Positions 10,174 to 20,086 of a stretch of DNA of 64,000 bases are shown here, one piece after another (position 1 is the stretch's first letter; every line of letters begins with the position of its first letter). A model generated the notes under the pieces. That model ran no database searches. It saw only the letters and a list, made by a program, of their open reading frames with translations, and had not been told where the DNA came from. Origin of the DNA: Rhizophagus irregularis (Eukaryota; Glomeromycota; Glomeromycetes; Glomerales; Glomeraceae); assembly GCF_026210795.1 (NCBI RefSeq), contig NC_089447.1, positions 1,366,501-1,430,500 on the forward strand, in the 5' to 3' direction. Position numbers and translations under genes: made by a program.

Positions 10174-11101
10174 CCATATGATAATAATGATCTAATAGCT
10201 ACTATCCTTTAAAAGGTTTTGCCGGCAAATTTGCCTGCAATTTTTTAAAATAAATTTATATCCAAATATAAAGTTTGTCAATATGATTTGAATTATCCTA
10301 TAATTCTGCAGCTATATTGATCTACATTTTTAGCATCAATTGTATGGTTTTAATATGTGGTTAATGACCGCTAATCACCGAAATTAGTCACAAATTAACC
10401 TCAAAAAAATAACATCAGAATTTTTATATAATAAATTAATTTTCTTTACCATAATATTCTGCTTCATTACAAAGCATTTTGATATATTTTTTTATTTTTA
10501 TTATGAAACTTCACACTCTAATGAACAAAATAGAGATGATAAAATTTAACTTTATGCATTTTTTACAATAATTCTTTTTTTAGGGTTTTATGTAAAGTCT
10601 GCTACTTCTAAACATTAAAAATCATCATAACAAAAGTTATTCTTCATAGATAATTCTACATATTCTATTAAGCTTTAATATAGCTGCAATTAAATCCCAA
10701 TGAGATCGTCAAAGTTAAATGCAAAATTTTTCAAAATTTTTTGTCATTTAAATCTTATAATATGTACAGTAATTAACAAATAATGATTATTGTCACAAAT
10801 TATAATTTAAGCTCTTTTTGAAAAAAAAATTTATTAGAATAACTTCATTTTTCATAAAATTAGATGAGAACTAAATTTTCGGTAAAATTGCAGGCAAATT
10901 TGCCTGCAATGTTTTACCGTTTAAGGGATAGGAGGATATAGGTAAATTTCATATTGGTGATGGTAGGGCACAGGAGCAATCTATAGGATGGGGAACCAGT
11001 TCAGAGTTTTAATAGATTAGTTATATATATATCAGAAATTTCTGTACTACTATTATGTAACTAATAAACTCATGAATTGCACTACCTTGCAAAAAAAAAA
11101 A
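10174..11101 (+). mobile_element. Poly(A)-ended retroposon with 17-bp target duplication
   Basis: The insert is bounded by an exact 17-bp duplication ATAATATTTATAAACTT (10157-10173 and 11102-11118) and ends in a run of A. An AATAAA polyadenylation signal lies about 20 bp before the A-run. This is the mark of target-primed reverse transcription of a polyadenylated RNA (LINE machinery). The source RNA is not recognised: outside the nested element (10203-10930) only about 200 bp remain, with no open frame. Confidence 0.75.
10203..10930. mobile_element. TIR element with TATCC ends and GCAAATTTGC palindrome
   Basis: The left end TATCCTTTAAAAGG and right end CGTTTAAGGGATA are inverted repeats. Both arms carry the short palindrome GGCAAATTTGCC about 20 bp inward. 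The interior is AT-rich and non-coding. It sits inside the retroposon 10174-11101. A related right end lies at about 34430-34466. Confidence 0.55.
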
Positions 11102-11330
11102 ATAATATTTATAAACTTTAGAAAATTAGTTAAACACGTAATTCATGGAAATAGACTTAAGAAATATCACAAACGACCAATAGTTATAATTTGAAAAATG
11201 ATAGAAAGTTTAAAATAATTTTATTAAAACTAAAAAAATTATTATTGTTTAATATTATTATCAATGTAATCTGAACCATTAGCAACAAATATTTGGTCAT
11301 AAGAAGTGGAGATGTCGTATCTTTATCAGT
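11102..11330 (+). pseudogene. Ty3 copy A: 3' region with antisense frame remnant
   Basis: The sequence matches the region just after integrase in the other copy (KLVKHVIHGNRLKKY on the plus strand). On the minus strand it keeps the end of the antisense reading frame described at 30610-31077, including YDQIFVANGSDYI and a stop after Lys-Gln at the same place. Ty3 similarity fades near 11,330. From 11,331 to 11,642 I see no gene. Confidence 0.65.
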
Positions 11331-11642
11331 GTCATGTTTATATAAGTAAGTCAGATAATAACTAACAGGAACATGCCACAATAAATTATAATAATATAAA
11401 TAAATAATATTAGGCCTGTTCAATTCTAGATCTGACCGGATTGATCGAAAATTTACACCCTTAAATAATTGGTTGCTGATGCGGTCAGCGGTCAGTCATA
11501 CCAATCTACAAAAATTGGTATTTTTATTTGATCATGATCTATATAATAAATGACGCATTTAGCATCTGCACGTTTTTTGTCTTAAACTTTTTGAAGTCCA
11601 AAATCTACTTTTCGTGCAATTGCTCTTAAACTACAAATACCT

Positions 11643-12453
11643 GTACGGGATCCTGATGTTATAGCTGTATTAACATTTACTCTGTCAGAAATTCAAGAAG
11701 TGATGGTACCTACTACTAATGCTTCAACACCTGTAATAACTAAAGTTTCTAAAAAAAATAATGGCCAAAAAACAGAAAGAGCAAGTTCTATTGAAGAAGA
11801 AACTGGCTGGGATGATACAAATACTGGATTATTGATAAGTTTTCTTGAAGATAATTTTGATATTTACAAATAAAATAAGTTCAATTTTGCTAAAACAGCT
11901 GCTACTAAGATTTTTTCAGGAAAGTCGTGAAAGCAGTTAATAAATTATCTCGTCTTGTGATTAAGTATAATGTAATTAAAGAAAAGAAGAACAAAACAGG
12001 AAGAGAGATGCAAGTAAAATGGAAATGGTTTGACAGACTTGATACTTTGTTTGGAACTCGTAAAAATCACAATCCAGGATTTTTAGTATATAGATTTTCT
12101 GATGATGTTTAATTGTTTAACAGTTTTAAAGAAAAAGAAACAGAAACTAACAAAGAAGTTTTAGCAAAAAAAAAAGATAATCTCTTTCACAGGATCCATT
12201 AGCCGAAGCCATGATTTCTATGAGTAATGCAAGACAAATAATTTGGGAAAAACAACTTGCCTCTGAGAATGACCAGTTTGAAAAGAAGCAAGTAGTTGAA
12301 AAGGAAATTAAAGAAGCAGAAACAGTTTTTAAAAAAGAAGAATTAGAAGTTGAGCGAATTAAAGCTGAAACATTGCGAAAGAAAATGGAGTTTGAAATAG
12401 AGCAATCACATATGCAATATAAGATTAGAATGAAAGAATTGGATCATCTTTAG
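11643..12453 (+). pseudogene. Harbinger accessory protein (Myb/SANT-like), broken
   Basis: A run of plus-strand frames, broken by stops at about 11,870, 11,930 and 12,112, resembles the Myb/SANT-like DNA-binding protein that accompanies PIF/Harbinger transposases. The trihelix-like part reads GWDDTNTGLLISFLEDNF ... VNKLSRLVIKYNV ... VKWKWFDRLDTLFGTRKNHN. A charged, coiled-coil-like tail follows (12,211-12,453, rich in Glu and Lys). It lies tail-to-tail with the transposase remnant at 12785-13885. The pairing is what supports the call. Confidence 0.65.
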
Positions 12454-12469
12454 AATAGTTGCAATTTAA

Positions 12470-12600
12470 CGTTAATAAATAGTAGTAATAATAACAATAG
12501 CAATAATAATAGTAATAACAATAATCATAATAATAATAATAGTAATATAATATAATAGGTAATAATATAATAATAATAATGGATTTAACAATAAATTTGT
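12470..12600. repeat. AAT/AAC-type microsatellite
   Basis: An imperfect trinucleotide run (AATAAT, AACAAT, AGTAAT) of about 130 bp lies between the two convergent Harbinger genes. Confidence 0.85.
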
Positions 12601-12784
12601 GAATAACAAAAAATTTTGCTGCAAATTTTTTATTTAAGAATTTAACATGTATATTTTTTAAAAAATTCAATAAACTTAAAATTTAAATCTTTTATTTATC
12701 ATATATTTGATGAAAATATCTTTTAAAATATACATGATATATTATTTATGAAAAATGTTGATGAAAGATTAAGTTTCTTTTAGC

Positions 12785-13885
12785 CTGCCCAGTTCTTTTT
12801 AATACCTCATCATTATTCCCTTAATGTATAATTATCATTTTCATCATTATTATCTTCTTCTATATTATCATTTAAATCACCCTCCCAAATATCCATATTC
12901 ATTTCTAAAAAGTTATGTAAAATTATTGCACAACATGTGAATAATACTCACATCTTAACCATTTTAATATCAAGATCCTTTAACGTTTTAAATCTTGCTT
13001 TTAATCTTCTGAAGGCATTTTCTATTACAACTCAATGACGTGAATGGAATTGATTAAATTTTTTGTGTTTTCGAGAAGATAGATCTTTAAAAGGTGGAAT
13101 TAAGAAAGGAGAAATAGGATAAGCTGAATTACCCAAAAGATAATCATCATCTTGAATAAGATGAGAATAATCTTTATAAAAAGAAGAATTTCTATAAACT
13201 TGGGCATCATGTACTGAGCCCAGTCAGCCGACATCAAAACTAGTAAAAATGCCTCTATCATTTACAATACCTTGACAGTGAATAGCATAGCATTTTTTTC
13301 TAGTAAAGTAAACCTCTGGATCTTTATTTGGAGCATTTCTCATAGGAATATAGGTTCCATCAACTGCTCCAATTACATTTTTAAGCCCTCCTAAATTTTC
13401 AAATCCTTCATTAACTTTTTTATGCTCTTCTGAAGTAGGCCACTCTTTTTTTTGCTAAAATTGCTTGAATAACTCATTTAGTATAAAGAATTACCGTCCC
13501 TTCTCCTATTCCAAATCTTGATCAAACTTCAAACAAACTTCCAGTAGATGATCCAAGTTGACAAAGAAATACAGCTAACTGAAATTCAATACAAGCTTGA
13601 GGTTTATTTCCTTGTGATGAAAATACATGATGGGATTGTATAAGGTTAGCTAATTGTTGGAAGCTATGTGGATGCATTCTTAAAATTTTTTTAAATTGAG
13701 TAATATCATAAAATGGAAGAACATTTTGCCACCAATGCTTTGACTTCACTACGTAGTATAATCTTAGTTCTAAATACTGTGTATTTATTCATTTTATTAA
13801 AACTGTTTGTAAAATGATATTATCCTCTTCATTACTTAAATTTTCCTTTTCTTCTTCGTCTTCTAAAATATTTGTAACCATAACA
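12785..13885 (-). pseudogene. PIF/Harbinger transposase, broken
   Basis: Minus-strand fragments follow the order of a DDE_Tnp_4 nuclease: an N-terminal region (FKKILRMHPHSFQQLANLI), then GAVDGTYIPMRNAP with the first catalytic Asp, then LLGNSAYPISPFLIPP where the second catalytic Asp is replaced by Asn, and IENAFRRLKARFKTL with the catalytic Glu, followed by a C-terminal HNF motif. At least five stops and one frameshift break it. Both the lost Asp and the stops mean it is inactive. A sequence resembling a Harbinger terminus (ACTGCACCATGGTG) lies near 14,088, but no matching left end was found. Confidence 0.8.
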
Positions 13886-14109
13886 ACTTATAAAGCCTTT
13901 CTTTACGATTCATATTGAAACGGTAAAAGAAAAGAAGTTGTTGACGCCAATTATATTTATTACGATCAATCCAATCAATAAAAAATGTGCTCAATTATAA
14001 CTGCGGTTTGATTGGTTACACTATTTTTCAATCAATCCATGATGCTACCACTAATAGCATGAAGATATAGGGATTAGTGTAGTTAAACTGCACCATGGTG
14101 AATTTAAAG

Positions 14110-14285
14110 TAACTGTTCCTCTCCAAAATTCTACGATTAGTTTCTCCAAAATTTTACTATAGTTTTATTATAGTTTTGGCAAGGTTTCAGCAGTTTCAGC
14201 ATTTATAATAGGTTTCGTCAGGTTTCACTTTTCTCCAGAGTTTTGCCAACTTTTTTTGCCAAAACCCCCTAGTTTCTCTGACAAT
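14110..14285. repeat. Degenerate copy of the 244-bp TAAGGTTGCTTG MITE
   Basis: Phrases shared with the three complete copies (22727, 39588, 40959) include CTACGATTAGTTTC, AAAATTTTACTATAG and TTTATAATAGGTTTCG. The outer ends are lost. It overlaps the C-terminal codons of the P-like gene remnant, so the end of that frame may come from the MITE. Confidence 0.6.
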
Positions 14286-16836
14286 CTTATTATCAGGGGG
14301 TTGGGCAATTTCGTCTAATTGTGAACGAATTTCAATAAAATCGTCACTAGGTTCTTGTTCTCCATCATCATTAATTTCAATAATACATTTCATTTCTGAA
14401 GAAGCTTCATTAATACTAGAACTTGAAATGTCAATTTCATGTGATTCAATAAAAATTCGTGAAGCATTTATATCAATAAAGATATTGGATGGTTGAATCA
14501 TGCCTGCATATTTTGCAAGATCTCACACAAGACGATGTGAATAATGAATTGTTTCTGATATTTGCTTATTATTAGGCCATAAGCGAAGTTTATCTAAAGT
14601 TAACTTGTCTAATTGGTCAGAAGAATAGTCAAAAAGATAACCTAGAAAAAATTAATTTATTAATATTATTAATAAAATAAATTTGTATTTTAATAAAAAT
14701 ATATGTACTGTACCTTCACATACAGATCTTTCTTTATCAAAACTTAATTTTTTATTCCGTAGAAGCTTTTGTGTATTGTGAGATCTTAGGTAATATCTGA
14801 ATAAGTTCAGCAAAATCAAAATCTGGATTTATTTGTCGTGCTATGCCAAAGAAATGTTCACATGATTCTAAAGATGGTCATCGGTCCTAAAAGACCGTGG
14901 TCCTACGGTCCTACACCATAAAAAGACAGACTGGTCCATCTTAGTGTAGGACCGCGGTCTTTCGGTCCTGTATCACATATAATAAGACCATCGGTCTTTT
15001 AAGGACCGCAGTCTTTTTAAGACCGATCAGTCTTTTTTCTTTTTTTTTACAAATAAAAAAATTTTTTTCCTTAACTTTATTAGAAATAGCCTTGTTTTAT
15101 AAATATGGGGATGTTTTTAAATATACAAATTTTTTTTTTACAAATGATCATCACATGCGTCATGCACTTACTATTATTGTATTGGTGATAATAATCGTGA
15201 TATCTCGCCATCCAGTAATTATAAAAATATGAAACTACCACCATTCGAATCGTCTCAATGAGACGCGTCGAATGGTATCAAAATCATTATTTTATAATTG
15301 ATAGAAAAAAATGACATCGGCAAAACTATTTGTTAACAAATTCAATAATTGCTGGCTATCTATCGATCCTGGAAATATGATTTAGCCACCGTTCGACGCG
15401 TCTTGTTGAGACGATTCAAATAGTAGTGGTTTCATCGTTTTATGATCACTGGATGACGAGATATTCCGCTTAAACGCTTTTTTGGAGTTGGCGTTTTGAC
15501 AGGCAACTCTACAAGTGGGGAGAAGTGATTGTCATTGTTTATTGGTTTAGAATTGGTCGGTCTTTATATTATTTTATAAAGACCTTCATCAGATTAATAG
15601 ATTTATTCAATATAAAAATCATTTATTATATGAAGACCGATATGAAGACTGGTTGGTCCTCGGGACCGGTCCTACTGCGCCACAAAAAAATGCAAGACCG
15701 TGGTCCGGTCCTACAGGACCGAGTAGGACTGGTAGGACCGATGACCATCCTTACATGATTCAGATCCATGTAACCAAGGAAGAAAAGGTATTTGTGGATA
15801 ATAATCTCGATGAGCTTTTACAAGCAATACCATTGATTCACAAAGAGATGTAAAAATAGCAAAACTTTGATTTGCCAGGAAATTTTGTTTGATAGATATG
15901 AAGTTGGGATATTTTTGACTTAGAGTTTCAATATGAAAACGCCATAAATAAAGAAAAAAATAACCTGTTGTTGCCATTTGTATTCTTTCAATTGGTGAAA
16001 TATTAGCAATCAACAATTTCTCCTATTTAAAAAAAACAGTCAAATAATTAATTAAATATATTATTATCTCTATTTTTGATAATAAAAAATCAAATATTAC
16101 GTACCCATAATAAACAAGTATATTGCGAATCCTTCCATTCCTTCTTTTACTTGAAATTCATGCGTAAGACTGCTTTAAATTTGCAGAGCAAAATTTTCGA
16201 TAAGCAGCAGCATCATCTTGCTTATCTAATTTAATTACATCATTTTTGTACATAATTGAATTGGGCTAATTAATTAAAGCAAAAAGATGATCATATCAGA
16301 CTGAAGATGTTCCAAAGGTTAAAAGCCAAGCACCAGAGAATATCGCATTTCTAGCAGTCTTTTTTGCATGTTTTAGATCTTGAACCCAAACTATTGGACC
16401 AATATTATCAAAAATTGGACAAGAAAAATGAATATTTAATGATAGTTCATGAATAGAAAGTCTTTGAGGAGTTTGAATATCAATTATTGATTGTTGTGCT
16501 TGGAATTCAGTAATAGCACCATCAGAACTAATGGATAATATATGAATTCCAAGTTGAGGAGTGATTTCTTGAATAAGTTTCTTATGCAATTGACTAATAG
16601 TCTTTGAATTTTCATTCCCTTTATTTGGTATTAATGCAATTATTATAGGCGGAAATTTTGGTAAAGGAATCTTACAATAAAAAAAAACCAAATCCACCAA
16701 AATTCATTAGTATTTAATGACAAAATAATTTAAATAAATTAATATAAATATTTAAATATACCTGTAGCATATAAGCACGAACATCTTTAGCAATAGCTTT
16801 TTCATTTTTAATTTTACTAATTATATTGGATATATC
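14199..16836 (-). pseudogene. P-element-like transposase homologue, C-terminal part
   Basis: Minus-strand frames encode phrases such as IPLPKFPPIIIALIPNKG, LSISSDGAITEFQAQQS, WVQDLKHAKKTARNA and CESMVLLVKAHRDYYPQIP, with short introns (one about 16,678-16,763) and several stops. The order of a D-containing S-D-G-A motif and a later Q-D-x-K-H-x-K-K-x-x-R-N motif resembles the catalytic domain of P-element/THAP9 transposases; that link is my inference. A hAT-like element (14869-15753) splits it. Its missing N-terminal part is at 26798-28179 on the other strand: at 16836 the frame stops abruptly and retrotransposon sequence begins. The last 100 residues (14,199-14,501) are acidic and unrecognised. 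Confidence 0.6.
14869..15753. mobile_element. hAT-like non-autonomous element, 885 bp, TAARGATGG termini
   Basis: It starts TAAAGATGGTCATCGG, ends CCGATGACCATCCTTA, and is flanked by an exact 8-bp duplication CATGATTC (14861-14868 and 15754-15761). Both terminal regions are rich in GGTCCTA/AGACCG phrases. The middle holds two hairpin modules (about 15,185-15,300 and 15,360-15,480) with ATTCGAATCGTCTCAATGAG and GATCACTGGATGACGAGATA, shared with the arrays at 34681-35549 and 36173-38452. It has no coding capacity. It interrupts the P-like gene. Confidence 0.85.
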
Positions 16837-17279
16837 TCTATTAGCCCTTGTTCTAACATGTCATTAATTTCACTCTCAATAAATTCATTTTCCTTTGGTG
16901 CTGTCCTATAAGCTCGCTTTTTGATTGGTGGCACTTCTTCAGTAATAATAATATATTCCCCCTTCTGGAGTTTATTTCAACTCCTGCAATGATTTAGCGA
17001 ATAGATCTTTGTTTTTATCCAATAGTTGATAAAGTAATTGGTATTGACTTTTCTCTAATTTCCCAATCGGAATAACTTTTTCTGGTTCTAATTAAATATT
17101 AGATACATTTGGACTTTCTGATTTTTGCATCATGTGATAAATGTTCCAATCTTCTTAAGCTATTTGACAATTATTACAAACTTCTTGATCTCCTAAGGTC
17201 TTACATAAGCATTTTCCTGGCCCTTTACTATTAATTATGACAGTACTATTGTGACTTTGTTGCTTAATATACTCTACCT
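16837..17279 (-). pseudogene. Ty3 copy B: protease-RT spacer
   Basis: The minus strand encodes the segment between protease and RT: KGPGKCLCKTLGDQEVCNNC (a C-x-C ... C-x2-C motif that could bind zinc, also present in copy A), then GKLEKSQYQLLYQLLDKNKD, and the start of RT (INDMLEQGLIE) before an abrupt break at about 16,837. A few stops are present. The rest of RT continues at 28,181 on the plus strand. This break is one end of the proposed inversion. Confidence 0.75.
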
Positions 17280-17532
17280 GACTTTTTTGCATTCGGTGTA
17301 TTTTTAGCCTTCGGTTTGCTTTGTGCTTTCTTCAAGGTAGGGATGGAGTGTCGACACCATTTCAACTTCTTACCATCAGGTACGAAAAACTGTGGCGTAT
17401 CTAAGGCCCTTAGTGTGGTCTCCCAATTCTCAAAATAGGCCACTAGTTTCCTCCTTCCTTTACTTGTTTGAATTACTTTAAATGAGCTAGCACTGCACTT
17501 CATTAAAAGTTCACATGGTTTACGGTCCGTCC

Positions 17533-17709
17533 TATACATGCCACCCAAATTATTTTGGACTGCCGTAATTATAAGTAAAATCCCAAATTCAATTATGGCA
17601 TCCCAAATTATTTTGGCACTTTACATAGTAAATTATATATAAACCGAATGAATTATGGCATCCCAAATTATAATTATGGCATCCCAAAATAATTTGGGCA
17701 GCATGTATA
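17533..17709. mobile_element. hAT-type MITE, 177 bp, TATACATGC family copy 2
   Basis: Same ends (TATACATGC, GCATGTATA), same 177-bp length and inverted orientation relative to the copy at 1422-1598. LINE copy 2 lacks it, which proves it is an insertion. TCCGTCC occurs directly left and 3 bp to the right of the element, a slightly degraded target duplication. Confidence 0.85.
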
Positions 17710-17801
17710 GACTCCGTCCACAAGGTAGCCATCGTCATATCCTCCGGAATGTCATAAATAACGGCTTGGAACTTTTCACATTGTTTTCTTTCTCGTAAAG
17801 T

Positions 17802-18761
17802 CTAACTAGCAGGAAACCATCTAACGGGTATACCTCCTAGGTCTGTCGTCCAATATTTGTTAAACTGGGGAAGGGCAAAAGAGGAAAGTGCTATTTTGAC
17901 TTGAAGAGTCTGATACTTATGTTGCCGTTTAACGGAACATTTAATAGCGTTTTCCCAAAGTTTTAACTCTGCTAAAATTTTCTGCAGGTCCCAGGTATAC
18001 GGGATATTGTAAACTATTATGTCTCGGATTCGCTCTTGCTCCTCTCTGACAGCTTCATATCCTGTCGGTATCTGTGTAGCCTCCAGTTCAAATGATTTCT
18101 TTCCCTTATGGGAATTTTTAGCTGATGTTTTCACATCAGGTTTTGCCTTTGTTGATTGGTTCGCGACTTGTTTATCATCTGTAACACGCGCCTTTTGTTT
18201 ATCTTTCTTCCAGGAATTTTCGGGTATCACAGTTTGATCAACAGGGGTCATTAATATATCAGGCATTGATGGAAGCTTGATAGGTACTGGATTTGGTGGT
18301 TTTTGGAATCCTTGGCGTATTAGATCATCTACATCTTGCTCAAGAAAAGGTAACGCATCCATTAGGTAATCATCAGTATCCTGAGAATTATCGTCATCGT
18401 CATCATCATCACTGCCCATATCGCCAAAATTGCAAAAGAATTGGGTAGAAAAATTATCCCAAGACCTGGACGCAGCATATAGCGCTATAGAAAATATTAG
18501 CGAAAGGGTGGTGGGTTGTATATTTGTAGCTTGAGCTTGTGAAGTGAAGTTCGCAGGGTTGGCTGAGTCGCCAAACCTATCTATCAGTATCTGGGCTTTA
18601 TCCTTAGGTACTGAGGGGTTTTTTTCAAATAAGTCCTTGAGGAAACCGTCCTGTACAAAAGAACTTAAGTGATGTGTAAAAGTTTGAAAATAAATTTCGT
18701 TAAACTTAGAAATGAAGTCTAAAGCTTCTTCGTTTGATGTTCGGCTCTTATCCATAGACAT
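17802..18761 (-). pseudogene. LINE ORF1 protein, copy 1 (TAG after residue 319)
   Basis: The open frame gives 319 residues: a unique N-terminal region (MSMDKSRTSNEEALDFISKF), an Asp-rich acidic run (about residues 117-125), a Lys-rich linker, and an RRM-like segment (about residues 245-319, RDIIVYNIPYTWDLQKILAE ... VKIALSSF). RNA-binding ORF1 proteins of LINEs have this layout. A TAG replaces a Trp codon that is intact in copy 2. The frame beyond it (KFQAVIYDIPEDMTMATLW, then KPCELLMKCSASSFKVIQT and a Lys-rich tail) continues to about 17,280 with the MITE inside. Function is inferred from layout only. Confidence 0.7.
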
Positions 18762-18884
18762 TTTTATATTTATGTAATAAAATTTAATAAAGGGGATTAT
18801 TTTTAAAAAAAATTATTACGCAGAAATTTTCGTAAAAAATGTATTCGGGAAAGAGTTTTTGATGTTTGCATTAACCTTCTTCAA

Positions 18885-19709
18885 CTATTCATTACCAAGC
18901 AAAACATTATATTCAGCTGAGTTTGTGACTATCATATTGACATAGACTTTAATATCCCTCATTTGTACTGGAACTTGCTGAACCATTCCTAGTGGTGATG
19001 ATTTTTGTCCTGTTATATCAATAATTTTAATATTCGTAGGTAATTCAATTCCTTTATTGACTTTATCTAGGAATCTTTTAGAAATAATACAACCTACAGC
19101 TCTTGAATCTATTAAAACATTAACAGGTTGTCCATATACAATCGCTTCTCCATACAAAGCTTCTTCAGCTCTTTCTTTTTGATTTAAATATGCTGGTTCT
19201 TCTTTAATCAATTGGTTAAGAATATTATTACAATAATTAACTAACTTGAATTGTTCGAAAGAAGTAATTGTCCAAGCTCCTTGTTTTTCAGGTTCAGTTT
19301 GCTGTAACTCTTGATAATCAGGTACTTTCGTTAAATAAACATCACAATTAAAAGCTAGATCATTAAATAAAAATACACATTTATCTTTTTCAATATCTAG
19401 TGCTGTTTCTTCTTTTGTTTCTTTAAGCACAGCTTGAAGAGAAGATTCACGATTTTCTACTTTTCCTTCTGCTACTTGCCATAAATTATATATTGTTTTA
19501 TCTCTTTGTAGTCGTTTTGATAAATAGATTCCAAAATTATTATATAAGATGTTAAGAACATATATAGGTCTTTTTAACAGTTGAATTGGCTTTTTAATAG
19601 GTCTGATTTCTTCTAATGGGTCCTTCCAATTCACTCTTTTTGCACCATTTTCATTAGAGGGCTTTCTGAAATTCACATTCTCCCCCTCTAGAGGTGTAAC
19701 AATCAACAT
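18885..19709 (-). CDS. Ty3 copy B: Nudix-like domain followed by aspartic protease
   Basis: An open frame of 274 residues. Residues of about 46-155 look like a complete Nudix hydrolase fold: a first strand (VLNILYNNFGIYLSK), NLWQVAEGK, and a Nudix box G82-x5-E88-x7-K96-E97-x2-E100-E101 (consensus R is K, final G is A), then FNCDVYLTK and a W-x5-FEQF motif. Nudix enzymes cleave nucleoside diphosphate derivatives and often clean up damaged nucleotides. Residues of about 185-274 are a retropepsin (LIDSRAVGCIISKRF, ending VLLGNE); the active site reads D-S-R-A where copy A has D-S-G-A, so this protease is probably dead. The frame ends at a TAG in place of the next Trp; LKKVNANI follows in frame. 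gag lies upstream, beyond an inserted LINE end. Confidence 0.75.
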   Translation of the reverse strand: MLIVTPLEGENVNFRKPSNENGAKRVNWKDPLEEIRPIKKPIQLLKRPIYVLNILYNNFGIYLSKRLQRDKTIYNLWQVAEGKVENRESSLQAVLKETKEETALDIEKDKCVFLFNDLAFNCDVYLTKVPDYQELQQTEPEKQGAWTITSFEQFKLVNYCNNILNQLIKEEPAYLNQKERAEEALYGEAIVYGQPVNVLIDSRAVGCIISKRFLDKVNKGIELPTNIKIIDITGQKSSPLGMVQQVPVQMRDIKVYVNMIVTNSAEYNVLLGNE

Positions 19710-19762
19710 TCCTTAAATCTCTTCCATTATTGTTGTGATTATTATTATTTTGTTGATTATTT

Positions 19763-20086
19763 ATTTTATTTTATTTTATTTTATTTTATGTGAAGCCGGC
19801 AGGGGACAAAAAACTGAGCATGATTCCTAAGTAATATAACCTAAGTAATACAGCCCAACTAAATCCTACCATCAAATTCCAGAGGAGCTGGAGCCCAACC
19901 CGAACTTCTTGAAAAATAAAAGACCTGCACTACTACCACTACCGATAATAATCCAGGAGAACACACTGGGTAAAAATAGGGGGGGAAAAAAGTGGAGAGG
20001 ACAAGTCCCCTTTCCAAGAAATTGTGGTGCATACACATAAACCTATTCTATCCTAAAAAATAATACAATTCTGAAATTCGTAAAAC
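19763..20086 (-). mobile_element. LINE 3' end fragment (5'-truncated insertion)
   Basis: The minus strand carries the LINE 3' UTR (compare 23564-23870) ending CCGGCTTCACATAAAATAAA with a short-repeat tail. TGATTATTT occurs on both sides (19754-19762 and 20087-20095) as target duplication. This is a typical 5'-truncated LINE insertion, here into the Ty3 gag/pol junction next to the zinc-knuckle region. Confidence 0.8.

Larger units (their letters stand above)
841..11330 (+). mobile_element. Ty3-type LTR retrotransposon, decayed copy A (no LTR seen)
   Basis: Plus-strand fragments of one retrotransposon appear in order: Nudix/protease region (841-1176 and 4076-about 4400), protease-RT spacer and RT start (about 4660-4980), RNase H end and integrase zinc region (4981-5279), integrase start (6874-6944), integrase core (9096-9474) and 3' region (about 10,080-10,173 and 11,102-11,330). 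Each junction coincides with an inserted element. Two large internal deletions are also visible: most of RT/RNase H near 4,975, and part of the integrase near 9,258. No LTR was found at either end. Many stops and frameshifts show it is long dead. It is homologous to the less damaged copy split between 16,837-22,518 and 28,181-32,854. Confidence 0.85.
17280..18860 (-). mobile_element. LINE copy 1: 5' end and ORF1 only
   Basis: The 5' terminus (AAAAACTCTTTCCCGAATAC on the minus strand, ending at 18860) is the same as in LINE copy 2. ORF1 follows, with its ATG at 18761. The element stops inside the basic C-terminal tail of ORF1 at about 17,280 and joins Ty3 spacer sequence directly. ORF2, the 3' UTR and some Ty3 pol are therefore missing, best explained by a deletion after insertion. 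A 177-bp MITE lies within it. Confidence 0.75.
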
